Position numbers and translations under genes: made by a program
NCBI GenBank assembly: GCA_021462855.1
Contig: JAJTXQ010000040.1
Location: 92,458-156,457, forward strand
Direction of reading: 5' to 3'
Length of the DNA stretch: 64,000 nt
From: Dehalococcoidia bacterium
Lineage (GTDB): Bacteria; Chloroflexota; Dehalococcoidia; DSTF01; JACRBR01
Shown: piece by piece, positions 1-10,374 of the stretch
Layout of the letters: each line of letters begins with the position of its first letter
Position numbering within the stretch: position 1 is the stretch's first letter
The notes under the pieces: model-generated
What the model was told of the DNA's origin: nothing
The model's database searches: none
Seen by the model: only the letters and a program-made list of their open reading frames with translations

Positions 1-235
1 GCACGTGGTACGGCGGTTTCGCGGAGTCGATCGTGATCGCGACGGCCGGGTTCGCCTCGATCGCACGCACCTTGTCTGCCTTCGGGCCGGTGACCATCAC
101 GATCTCATCATCGGCAACGGTGAACCAGATCGGCACCACGCGTGGCCGCCCATCGAGGCCGATGTAGGCGAGCCGCGCCAGGTTCGCTTCGGCGAGCAAC
201 CCGGCGACCACCGGATCATCGGTCGGGATCGGCAT
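1..235 (-). CDS. PPOX-class flavin/F420-binding split-barrel protein (partial)
   Basis: The gene runs off the left edge, so only the first 78 residues are visible. They begin MPIPTDDPVVAGLLAEANLA and continue through the pattern GRPRVVPIWFTV and MVTGPKADKVRAI, which is the N-terminal half of the pyridoxamine 5'-phosphate oxidase-like split barrel. Members bind FMN or F420 and reduce small substrates or act as flavin-binding accessory proteins. The ATG follows a GGAGGAG ribosome site at 5 nt. A TACAAT box at 270-275 (minus strand) could be its -10 element. The subfamily cannot be decided without the C-terminal half. Confidence 0.75.
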   Translation of the reverse strand, partial: MPIPTDDPVVAGLLAEANLARLAYIGLDGRPRVVPIWFTVADDEIVMVTGPKADKVRAIEANPAVAITIDSAKPPYHV

Positions 236-336
236 GCGTCTCCTCCCCGGGCGCACGTGCGCTCGCGTGATTGTAGATGCACGGCCGCCGCGTCGCCACA
301 GCGGCGCGGCGGTATGCTGTTGCATGAGGTGCGCGC

Positions 337-540
337 GTGAGTGAACGCCGGGATTACGACGACGAGGACGAGTTCGGGCCCGGTAGCCCGGACTACGACC
401 TGTCAGAGGAGCACGGATACAGCTGGGAGCCGGCGCGCGAACACTGGCCGGTGCCGCCCGGCGTGCTCATCGCGGTGTCGCTGCTTGTCGTGCTGGCGCT
501 CGTGCTTCCGGGCGTGCTGATCTTCTGGCAGTACCGGTAA
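337..540 (+). CDS. Small acidic single-span membrane protein, unknown function
   Basis: A 67-residue protein from a GTG start. Residues 1-40 are strongly acidic and aromatic (MSERRDYDDEDEFGPGSPDY). Residues 41-63 form one hydrophobic helix (GVLIAVSLLVVLALVLPGVL), followed by a short basic end. The layout suggests a cytoplasmic acidic N-terminus and a C-terminal anchor. It stops 2 nt before the convergent unknown gene. A TATGCT box at 313-318 would give a leader of about 10-15 nt with an AGGTG ribosome site. No family recognised; it is called a gene because the membrane segment is clear and the region is otherwise non-coding. Confidence 0.55.
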   Translation: MSERRDYDDEDEFGPGSPDYDLSEEHGYSWEPAREHWPVPPGVLIAVSLLVVLALVLPGVLIFWQYR

Positions 541-542
541 CG

Positions 543-863
543 CTACACCACCATCGCCGGCATCGCGTCGACAAAGGCGGGCGGAATCGCCGCCGGCTCC
601 GGCGCGTTCGAGAGCCACGGCGGCGGCGACATGTCGTGTTCCGCCTCGCGCGGCCGCACGAAGTGGTTCACGTGCACCGCGTTCTCTTCGTACAGGCGCG
701 CGATCGGATCGCCGAGCGCCGACGTGAGCGCGCGGGCGATGTCCGACGCGATCGTCTCGGCGACGGTGGGGCCGCCGAACAGCGCGATCGCCGGTTTCCA
801 CTGGTCGGCGATGAAGCGCGCCCATAGCGCCGCGTTCGCGGCGGTGGGGTCTGGCCGTTCCAT
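543..863 (-). CDS. Hypothetical protein, 106 aa
   Basis: Starts at an ATG preceded by a GGAGG site 7 nt upstream. The protein is mostly alpha-helical by eye in residues 5-70 (NAALWARFIADQWKPAIALF, then TIASDIARALTSALGD) and has a proline-rich C-terminal tail. No signal peptide, membrane helix or known catalytic motif is visible. A TATACT box at 927-932 on the minus strand would give a leader of about 55 nt. I do not recognise the family. Confidence 0.5.
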   Translation of the reverse strand: MERPDPTAANAALWARFIADQWKPAIALFGGPTVAETIASDIARALTSALGDPIARLYEENAVHVNHFVRPREAEHDMSPPPWLSNAPEPAAIPPAFVDAMPAMVV

Positions 864-1012
864 GATGATGCCTCCGGTACAGGGGGAGTGGCGGGTTCAG
901 TCACTCCGGAGGATGTCGGAGATGCAAGTATATCGCGCCAACATTACGGCGCGGTTACAAAACCGCCGCTCGCGTTGCGCCCGCGAACCATCGTGCGTAT
1001 GCGCGCGTTATG

Positions 1013-1777
1013 TCAGCTCGCCGCGCCGGCACCGCCGGTAAGCGCGCGTTGCGCATCGCGCAGGTCGATGCTCCCGTCGTACAGCGCGCGGCCGCTGATC
1101 ACGCCCTCGAGCTCGTAACGCGCGACCTCGACGATGTCGTCGGTCGAGGTGATCCCGCCCGAATAGATGAGCGGCGCCGGCTGCCCGGCCGGTGTCGCCG
1201 TCGCCTCCCGCACGGCGTCGACGATCGGCTGCACGTGCGCGAAGTCGGGATGCGCCATCGTGCCGTCGCGGCTGATATCGGTGTAGATGAAGTGGCCCAC
1301 GCCGCGCGCCGCCATGGTGCGGATGAACGCGTCGACCGACACGTCGCTCGTCTCCAGCCAGCCGCGCGTGGCGACCCTGCCGTCGCGCGCGTCGACCGCC
1401 AGCGCGATGCGTTCGCCGTGCTGCGCCGCCGCCGCCGCGACGATGTCCGGCGCCTCGACCGCGAGCGTGCCGATGACGACGCGCGCGGCGCCGGCCGCCA
1501 CCCACGCGTCGACGGTCGCGAGGTCGTGCATGCCGCCGGCAACCTGCACCGGCGCGCCGCACTCCGCGATGATGCGCCGCATCACGGCGTCGTTCACCGG
1601 GCGCCGGTCCTTCGCGCCGTCGAGATCAACGACGTGCAACATCTGCGCGCCGAGTGCGACCCAGTGCCGCGCCATCGCCAGCGGGTCCTCGCCGAACACG
1701 GTCTCGCGCGCGTAATCGCCCTGCACGAGGCGCACGCAGCGGCCGCCACGGATGTCGATCGCCGGGATGATGATCAT
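1013..1777 (-). CDS. hisA: 1-(5-phosphoribosyl)-5-[(phosphoribosylamino)methylideneamino]imidazole-4-carboxamide isomerase HisA
   Basis: Cytoplasmic (beta/alpha)8-barrel enzyme of histidine synthesis that isomerises ProFAR to PRFAR. The protein (254 aa, normal length) opens with IIIPAIDIRGGRCVRLVQGD, carrying the catalytic Asp of beta strand 1, and has the second half-barrel pattern ALAVDARDG with the matching Asp. The phosphate-binding loops VAGGMHD and IYSGGITS are present. It lies 24 nt downstream of hisH, whose product acts with HisF in the next step. A TATCAT box ends 6 nt before the ATG, so it may have its own leaderless transcript. hisF is not in the window. Confidence 0.95.
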   Translation of the reverse strand: MIIIPAIDIRGGRCVRLVQGDYARETVFGEDPLAMARHWVALGAQMLHVVDLDGAKDRRPVNDAVMRRIIAECGAPVQVAGGMHDLATVDAWVAAGAARVVIGTLAVEAPDIVAAAAAQHGERIALAVDARDGRVATRGWLETSDVSVDAFIRTMAARGVGHFIYTDISRDGTMAHPDFAHVQPIVDAVREATATPAGQPAPLIYSGGITSTDDIVEVARYELEGVISGRALYDGSIDLRDAQRALTGGAGAAS

Positions 1778-1783
1778 GCGCCG

Positions 1784-1789
1784 ATGATA
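1784..1789 (-). promoter_or_regulatory. -10 box of hisA (leaderless type)
   Basis: TATCAT on the minus strand, 6 nt before the hisA ATG, inside the 24-nt gap after hisH. Transcription would begin at or next to the start codon. No good -35 element is visible. Confidence 0.5.
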
Positions 1790-1801
1790 TCGCGACTGCC
1801 G

Positions 1802-4515
<2,714 letters not shown>

Positions 4516-4518
4516 CCC

Positions 4519-6255
4519 CTACGCTGCTTCGTGCTCTTGCGCCGGCCGGTCGTCGTGCGCATCGGCATGGCGGTGACCGGGAATCTCGCGCAACTCCGGC
4601 CGCGTCGTGATCAGGTGGTCGAACGCACCGACGATGTTCGGATCGAACTGCGACCCGCAGTGCCGCCAGATCTCCGCCATCGCCTCCTCGTGCGTCATCG
4701 CCGGCCGGTACGGGCGAACGGATGTCATCGCGTCGTAGGCATCGATGACGGCGAACAGGCGCGCCTCGATCGGGATGTTCTCGCCCTCGAGCCCGAACGG
4801 GTAGCCAGTGCCGTCGAACCGCTCGTGGTGGTACAGCAGGATCGGCAGCGCAGGCTCGAGAAACCCGACCTTCGACACCATGAGCCCGGCCAGCAGCGGG
4901 TGCTTGCGCATCGCCTCCCACTCGTTCTCCGTGAGCGATGACGGCTTCTGAAGGATGACATCGGAGACGCCGATCTTGCCGACATCGTGCAGCAGCGCGC
5001 CGCGCTCGATGTGCACGTGCATCGCCTCGGGCACGTCGAGCAGCTTCGCGAGGCTCACGGTGAGTCGCGCGACGCGCTCGCAGTGGCCCTCGGTCACATC
5101 GTCCTTTGCGTCGAGCGCGGCCATCAGCGCCTTGAGCGTCGAGTCGTAGCTCAGCTCGAGCTCCGTGGCATCGGCGCGCACCTTCGCGAAGAGCTGCGCC
5201 TGCTCGATCGCCGTCACGGCCTGCGCGGCGAGTTCCTCGATCATGCGCACTTCGCCGAGCGTGAATCCCGACGTGCGTCCGGACCACGTGCGGATCACGC
5301 CGACCGCCCCGACGACGCGCCCGCGCATCGACATCGGCACGCACATGAACCACGCCTGCCGCTCGATCTCCGACTCCGTGCCGAAGTGCTGCCGGTATCC
5401 GCTGGCGCCCTGCGACGAGACGACGGTCGTGTTCGTGGCGACGCAGCGGCGCATGAACCATTCGTCGATCGGGCGGCGGTGCGTTGCCGTCGTACCGTTC
5501 GTGTGGTCATACGTCGCGCGGAGCACGACCTCCGTCGTCGCCTCTTCATACAGCGCGACCATGCCGTAGTGGCCGTTCGCCAGCCCTGTCGCATCCGCCG
5601 CGAGCCGCATCAGCACGTCCTCCACGTCGAGGGTGGCGCGCAGTTGCTGGCCCTTGTCGTAGAGATACGCCAGCCGCCCATGTTCCGCCTGGAACACGCG
5701 AATACCGAAGCCGAACGCAAGCTGCAGCGCGCCGAACGCGATGAGCGCGAACCCGGCGACAGCGATGACGAAATTGCGCCGCGCTGTTTCCAGCGTCGCG
5801 TCGTGCCCGTTCGCGTCATCGGTGACCTCGATGATGTAGCCCTGGTGGCTGACCACCGTCTGCAGCACGGCGGCGCCCGTCGAGGACCGCGCCGGCACAT
5901 CGCTGCGCTCGCCGGCGACTGGCGGCGCGGCATCGGCCGCGGCGATGTCGCCGCCGCGATACAGCTCACGTCCGTCCGGCGCCCACACGCGAATGCCAGT
6001 GACGCCGGCGCCGAGCAGCGGCCGCGCCGCCACGCCGAGTTGCTCGCCTTCGTCGGGCGCGCCAGCCGACGCGTCGATGGCCGCGGCGACGGCGCGCGCG
6101 GCGATGGCATTGGTCGCCTTCGATGGATTGAGCTCGTTGTCGCCGGCGAGGATGCGCACGCCCGTATAGGCGAACGCGCTCGCGACGACCGCGATCACGA
6201 GCGCGCTCGCAATCGCGAATCGGATGTGGGGACGAGAGTCGGGCGCTCCGCCCAA
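4519..6255 (-). CDS. Membrane sensor with GAF and HD-GYP domains, probable c-di-GMP phosphodiesterase
   Basis: A 578-residue sensor-effector. A first membrane helix lies at about 12-34, an extracytoplasmic segment follows to about 165, and a second helix sits at about 172-192. A GAF domain then covers about 215-370 and the HD-GYP domain about 385-555. The metal-binding HD is in LLHDVGKIG (about 421) and the defining HHERFDGTGYP follows at about 474, so the catalytic set is complete. It probably hydrolyses c-di-GMP in response to an external signal. The start codon is TTG, with GAGG 5-6 nt before it. It converges on ligA and is divergent from larE across a region with TTAAG palindromes. Confidence 0.88.
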   Translation of the reverse strand: MGGAPDSRPHIRFAIASALVIAVVASAFAYTGVRILAGDNELNPSKATNAIAARAVAAAIDASAGAPDEGEQLGVAARPLLGAGVTGIRVWAPDGRELYRGGDIAAADAAPPVAGERSDVPARSSTGAAVLQTVVSHQGYIIEVTDDANGHDATLETARRNFVIAVAGFALIAFGALQLAFGFGIRVFQAEHGRLAYLYDKGQQLRATLDVEDVLMRLAADATGLANGHYGMVALYEEATTEVVLRATYDHTNGTTATHRRPIDEWFMRRCVATNTTVVSSQGASGYRQHFGTESEIERQAWFMCVPMSMRGRVVGAVGVIRTWSGRTSGFTLGEVRMIEELAAQAVTAIEQAQLFAKVRADATELELSYDSTLKALMAALDAKDDVTEGHCERVARLTVSLAKLLDVPEAMHVHIERGALLHDVGKIGVSDVILQKPSSLTENEWEAMRKHPLLAGLMVSKVGFLEPALPILLYHHERFDGTGYPFGLEGENIPIEARLFAVIDAYDAMTSVRPYRPAMTHEEAMAEIWRHCGSQFDPNIVGAFDHLITTRPELREIPGHRHADAHDDRPAQEHEAA

Positions 6256-6338
6256 TGCAACCTCGCAGCAGCTACGTGAGGGCCTTTCAGATCATCGGCC
6301 GCGAGCCACCCGCGCTACAGACACGCGGCGTCGCAGTT

Positions 6339-6370
6339 CCCTTAAGTCGCGGATCCCTTAAGGGGGATCG
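6339..6370. promoter_or_regulatory. TTAAG palindromes between HD-GYP gene and larE
   Basis: CCCTTAAG occurs at 6339-6346 and again at 6355-6362, 16 bp apart. The second copy lies inside GATCCCTTAAGGGGGATC (6353-6370), whose six-base arms GATCCC/GGGATC are perfect. The 178-bp divergent intergenic region otherwise shows only the larE -10 box at 6422-6427. An operator for a dimeric regulator is likely, but neither target nor protein is known. Confidence 0.4.
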
Positions 6371-6421
6371 CGGGAACCTGTGCAATCCGCGGCGCGCCGC
6401 TGGCCGCCGCCCGCGCGCTGC

Positions 6422-6427
6422 TATCAT
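6422..6427 (+). promoter_or_regulatory. -10 box of larE (leaderless type)
   Basis: TATCAT ends 6 nt before the ATG at 6434, with no Shine-Dalgarno sequence between. This favours 6434 over the upstream in-frame start at 6380. Confidence 0.5.
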
Positions 6428-6433
6428 GGACGG

Positions 6434-7267
6434 ATGGAACCGAACCTCGAACGGAAGCTCGCCGCCCTGCACGGCATCCTGCGGGACATGGGTTCCGTGA
6501 TCGTCGCGTTCTCGGCCGGCGTCGACAGCACATTCGTCGCCGCGGCCGCCGCCGACGCGCTCGGCGAGCGCGCGCTCGCCGTGACCGGCGTCTCGCCATC
6601 GATCCCGCAGTCCGAGGTCGAGGAGGCGAAGGAGCTCGCGGCGCAGATCGGCATCCGCCACGTGTTGCTCGGCACATCGGAGATGGACCGGCCGGGGTAT
6701 GTGCAGAACACGCCGCTGCGCTGCTACCACTGCAAGACCGAGCTCTACTCGCTTCTCGAGGACATGGCCGCTCGCGAGGGATTCGCGCACGTCGCCGACG
6801 GCTGCAACCTGGACGACCTGGGCGACCATCGCCCGGGCCGCGTCGCCGCCGCCGAGCACCGCGTCCGCAGCCCGCTCATCGAAGCCGCGCTGACGAAGGC
6901 CGAGATCCGCGCCCTCTCCAGGGAGCGCGGCCTGCCGACGTGGGACAAGCCGGCGATGGCCTGCCTCGCGTCGCGCATCCCGTACGGCACGCGCGTCACC
7001 GTAGATGCGCTGGACCAGGTCGGCGCCGCCGAGGCGTTCCTGCGCGGCATCGGTATCCGGCAGCTGCGCGTCCGCCACCACGGCGATGTCGCACGGATCG
7101 AGCTGGAACCACAGGACCTGGCGCTGGCGGTGGAGCATCGCGAGCGGATCGTGCGGAGGTTGAAGAACCTGGGCTACACGTACGTGACGCTCGACCTCGC
7201 CGGGTTCAAGAGCGGCTCGATGAACGCCGCGCTCCCCGCGACCGCGCGGACGGACACGCCGCAGTAG
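6434..7267 (+). CDS. larE: LarE-type ATP-dependent sacrificial sulfur transferase
   Basis: PP-loop enzyme of the LarE family, which in lactobacilli gives its own cysteine sulfur to build the nickel-pincer nucleotide cofactor. The 277-residue protein has the ATP pyrophosphatase loop VAFSAGVDSTF (residues about 23-33), RCYHCKTELY near 95-105, and Cys177 in MACLASRIPYG, which matches the sacrificial Cys176 known from Lactobacillus LarE. No larA, larB or larC is in the window, so its partner enzymes are either elsewhere or replaced. It could instead be a related PP-loop sulfur enzyme. It ends 3 nt before the convergent PHP gene. Confidence 0.85.
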   Translation: MEPNLERKLAALHGILRDMGSVIVAFSAGVDSTFVAAAAADALGERALAVTGVSPSIPQSEVEEAKELAAQIGIRHVLLGTSEMDRPGYVQNTPLRCYHCKTELYSLLEDMAAREGFAHVADGCNLDDLGDHRPGRVAAAEHRVRSPLIEAALTKAEIRALSRERGLPTWDKPAMACLASRIPYGTRVTVDALDQVGAAEAFLRGIGIRQLRVRHHGDVARIELEPQDLALAVEHRERIVRRLKNLGYTYVTLDLAGFKSGSMNAALPATARTDTPQ

Positions 7268-7270
7268 CGC

Positions 7271-8707
7271 CTACCACGCGCCCCAGTAGATCGGGTTGGT
7301 CAGCGCGTGCACGACGTCGCCGCGCTCGGGGCTGCCGCGGAACCCGCGCACCTCGCAGCGCACGTAGTCGTCGCCCTCGGCCCGCAGCTCGAACTCGAAA
7401 TCGTGCTCCTCGGCCGGCGCCGTCACCTCGTGCACGAGGCCGCGCTTGCCGAAGAAGCGCAGGTGCTTGCCATCGGGCCCGCGGTACTTGATGCGATAGC
7501 GCACCAGCGCGTCCGGCGCGACGGCGAGCGCGTCGCCGGGCAGCGCCTCGAACACGCCGTCGCCGTCCGCGTCAGCGCGCATGTCGATGTACGGACCCGT
7601 GGGCTCCTCCGAGATGAACACGTGCCCTGACGCCACCGCGTCGAGCACGGCGCGCTGGGTCAGCGGGCCTTCGACGTAGACCCACGTGCACGGTTCGCCG
7701 GGGCCGTTCGGCTGCGTCATCTTCGCCGGCGGCACGCAGTGTGAGTCGCTCCCGCCGACAGCGACCATGCGCTCGCCGCTGTCCAGGTGCGCCGTCCAGC
7801 GCAGCAGCGCGGGCTCGTTGAACCAGCGCCACGGCGCGTTCCACACCTCGATCGCCTCGTAGCCACGCACGGCCGGGTGCAGCCAGGGGATCGGCGAGTC
7901 GGGGTGGTTGATCGAAAAGAGCGAGCCGCGCCGCTGCGCGTCGGTGACGAGCTGCTGCACCTTTTCGCTGTCGGAGCCGCGGAAGTCGATCCAGTCCTCG
8001 AGCCCCCAGACGTTGGCGTGGCCGCCGTACATCGTGATCTCCTCGCCGGCGATGAGCAGCGGCGCGCCGTCGTTGAGCCGCGCGAGGTCGTCCCAATGGC
8101 TGATCGTGTTGTGGTCCGTGAGCGCGAAGTAGTCGAGCCCGACCTGCCGCGTGTACGCCACGATCTCGTCGACGGTGTTCGCGCCGTCGCTGTGTTCGCT
8201 GTGCGCGTGCAGGTCGCCGCGATACCAGCGCCCGCCGCCGTTCGACGCGCCGGCGGCCGCGATGCGCGGCATGCCAGGCGCGCGCGGCTCGCCGGCGGCG
8301 CCATCGGCCGCCAGCGGGTCGATGTCGACATCGACGTTCACGCGGTAGCGCACGACAGGATCGCTGATCTTCGAGCAGCCGAAGATGATGTTCCATTCGC
8401 CCGGCTGCAGCGGCCCGCGCAGATAGCCCGGCGTCGCCGTCTCGCGTTCGATGAAGAAGCCGTTGCGGGCGCCGCCGCTCCAGCCGCGGAAGCCGCCTCG
8501 CAGGAACTGCGCGCCCCGTACGTCGAACACGCCGATGTCGATGTTGTTGCCCGGGTGCGTCTCCTGCGCGCCGGTCACCTGGTTCTCGTAGAAGTACGAC
8601 ACTTCCACGCGGCGTGCGCCTGCTGGCATCTCGAACGGCAGGTACACGTACTGCGTCTCCGCGTCCTGCGGCGTTACGAACCCCTCGAGCCGGATCTTGT
8701 GTCGCAT
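7271..8707 (-). CDS. PHP-domain metal-dependent hydrolase (CehA/McbA-like)
   Basis: A 478-residue protein with two parts. Residues 1-150 are a beta-rich domain; residues about 155-380 are the PHP fold with the metal-ligand pattern GDLHAHSEHSDG (about 164-175), then ALTDHNTISHWDD, SINHPDSP and GGSDSHCVPP. This is the usual ligand order of PHP phosphoesterases. The presence of an N-terminal sandwich domain resembles CehA/McbA-type hydrolases; the substrate is unknown. The ATG at 8707 lies 2 nt after the stop of the dienelactone hydrolase gene. It is the last gene of the histidine kinase-MBL-DLH-PHP operon. Confidence 0.85.
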   Translation of the reverse strand: MRHKIRLEGFVTPQDAETQYVYLPFEMPAGARRVEVSYFYENQVTGAQETHPGNNIDIGVFDVRGAQFLRGGFRGWSGGARNGFFIERETATPGYLRGPLQPGEWNIIFGCSKISDPVVRYRVNVDVDIDPLAADGAAGEPRAPGMPRIAAAGASNGGGRWYRGDLHAHSEHSDGANTVDEIVAYTRQVGLDYFALTDHNTISHWDDLARLNDGAPLLIAGEEITMYGGHANVWGLEDWIDFRGSDSEKVQQLVTDAQRRGSLFSINHPDSPIPWLHPAVRGYEAIEVWNAPWRWFNEPALLRWTAHLDSGERMVAVGGSDSHCVPPAKMTQPNGPGEPCTWVYVEGPLTQRAVLDAVASGHVFISEEPTGPYIDMRADADGDGVFEALPGDALAVAPDALVRYRIKYRGPDGKHLRFFGKRGLVHEVTAPAEEHDFEFELRAEGDDYVRCEVRGFRGSPERGDVVHALTNPIYWGAW

Positions 8708-8709
8708 CG

Positions 8710-9399
8710 TTACACCAGCGCGCGCCGGAACAGCGCGATCGTCTTGTCCCACGCGTCGCGCGCGGCTTCGGGGCGATAGCTGGGGCGCGTGTCGTTGAAG
8801 AACGAGTGCGGCGCGCCCTCGTACACCTTCAGCTCGAAGCGCCTGTTCGCCGCGCGCAGCGTCTCCTCGATCTCGCGCACGCGTTCGAGCGGGATGCCGC
8901 CGTCATCGGCGCCATACGCGCAGAACAGCTCTGCTTCGATGCCCGCGAGCTGCTCCGGCGGCGGTGTCATGCCGCCGTAGAACGGCGCGGCCGCGGCGAT
9001 GTCGGCCGTGGCGGCGGCGAGCGCGTACGTGAGGCTGCCGCCCATGCAGAAGCCCATGCACCCGACGCGCTTCGGCTGGACGTCGTCGAGGCTCTGCAGG
9101 TGGCGGACCGCGGCGGCCAGCTCGTCGATCGCGCGCTCGCGGTTCATCGCCATCGCCAGCTTGCGCGCCTCGTCGGGCTCCGTGGCGAAGGCGCCGTGGT
9201 ACAGGTCCGGCGCGAGCGCGACGAAGCCCTCGCCCGCCACGCGCCCGGCGACGTCCTTGATGTGCGCGTCGAGCCCCCACCACTCCTGGATCACGATGAC
9301 GCCCGGATGCGTGGCGCCGTCGCGCGGCCGGGCGAGCCAGCCGCTGCCTTCGACCCGATCCGCGGCGAACGTTACCGATCGCCCGTCGATGTCCGCCAT
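8710..9399 (-). CDS. Dienelactone hydrolase family protein
   Basis: Soluble alpha/beta hydrolase of 229 residues. The Cys nucleophile Cys118 is in GCMGFCMGGSL, the acid is Asp165 or Asp166 in GADDGG, and His198 is in APHSFFND, matching the Cys-Asp-His triad of dienelactone hydrolases. The conserved EWWGLDAHIKD lies at 39-49. The natural substrate may be a lactone or ester and is not shown by context. The chosen ATG has GGGAGAG 3-4 nt upstream and gives a standard N-terminus; a longer start at 9435 is possible. Second-last gene of a four-gene operon. Confidence 0.9.
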   Translation of the reverse strand: MADIDGRSVTFAADRVEGSGWLARPRDGATHPGVIVIQEWWGLDAHIKDVAGRVAGEGFVALAPDLYHGAFATEPDEARKLAMAMNRERAIDELAAAVRHLQSLDDVQPKRVGCMGFCMGGSLTYALAAATADIAAAAPFYGGMTPPPEQLAGIEAELFCAYGADDGGIPLERVREIEETLRAANRRFELKVYEGAPHSFFNDTRPSYRPEAARDAWDKTIALFRRALV

Positions 9400-9474
9400 C
9401 TCACTCTCCCGCTCAGATGGGCGCCGGGAGTCCACATCGTACGCCAGTGCGCGGGATGGTGCATCCGCCGGGCG

Positions 9475-10353
9475 CTACGCGAGCCAGCGGTCGAGCTCCC
9501 CGCGGAACTCCGCGTACAGCCGCGCGACGTTCAGTCCGGCGCGTTCCGCTGCCTCGCCCCAGGCGGCGTACTCGCCGAGGTCGATGCTCGCCGCCGCTTC
9601 GTCGGCGCCGACGCCGGCTTCGAACGCGGCGCGAGCGCCGTCGCGAAGGCGCTCGAAGTACCCGAGCATCACGGCGAGGTCGTCCTTCGTGCCGACCGGC
9701 CCGTGGCCCGGCACCAGCACATCGGCAGCGAGTTCGTCGATGATCCGGCGGCCGACGGTGATCCAGTTGCCGATGTGCCCTTCAATGGCCATGGGCGTCA
9801 CGTGGAAGAAGCCGATGTCGCCAAGAAACGCGACCCGCTCGGCGGGAAGCAGCGCGACGACATCGCCGCGGGTATGGCCGGTGCCGTAGTGCAGCAGGCG
9901 CAGCTCGCGCCCGCCGATGTCGAGCGCGAGCGAGTCGCCGTCGAACGTCGTGTCGGGCAAGCGTTCCGCCGCGCCCTCCAGCTCCGGCGTGAAGTAGGGC
10001 GCGATGCGCTCGATCACCCGCAGCACGCCCATGCCGTTGCGCTGCATCTCCGCGCGGGCGCGGGCGTGCGCGACGATCGGCGCCTCCGCGGGAAACAGCG
10101 CGTTGCCGAGCGTGTGGTCGACATGGTGGTGTGTGTTGATGAGCCGCTCGGGCGGCCCGCCGGCGACGCGTTGCACTTCGCCGAGCAGCGCGCGCGTCAT
10201 CGCCGGCGTAAACAGCGCGTCGATCACCGTGGCGCCGCCGCCCGGCGCGCGGATGATGCCGGCGTTCGCGACGCAGAAGCCGCCGCCCTCCTGCACGTAC
10301 GCGAAGACGCCGGGCGCCACTTCCGTTGTGCCGGTCGGCCATGCCTCGATCAT
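9475..10353 (-). CDS. Metallo-beta-lactamase fold hydrolase
   Basis: A 292-residue hydrolase with the di-zinc motif NTHHHVDHTLGN (His75-His80), later ligands in YGTGHTRGDVV and the final VPGHGPVG. The protein is of the glyoxalase II/quinoprotein relay class; length and the repeated GH motifs fit. No signal peptide is present, so it works in the cytoplasm. It starts 21 nt after the hybrid kinase gene ends, with AGGAAA as the ribosome site, and is probably cotranscribed with it. The substrate is unknown. Confidence 0.85.
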   Translation of the reverse strand: MIEAWPTGTTEVAPGVFAYVQEGGGFCVANAGIIRAPGGGATVIDALFTPAMTRALLGEVQRVAGGPPERLINTHHHVDHTLGNALFPAEAPIVAHARARAEMQRNGMGVLRVIERIAPYFTPELEGAAERLPDTTFDGDSLALDIGGRELRLLHYGTGHTRGDVVALLPAERVAFLGDIGFFHVTPMAIEGHIGNWITVGRRIIDELAADVLVPGHGPVGTKDDLAVMLGYFERLRDGARAAFEAGVGADEAAASIDLGEYAAWGEAAERAGLNVARLYAEFRGELDRWLA

Positions 10354-10374
10354 GCGGCTCGTTTCCTGCGCGGG

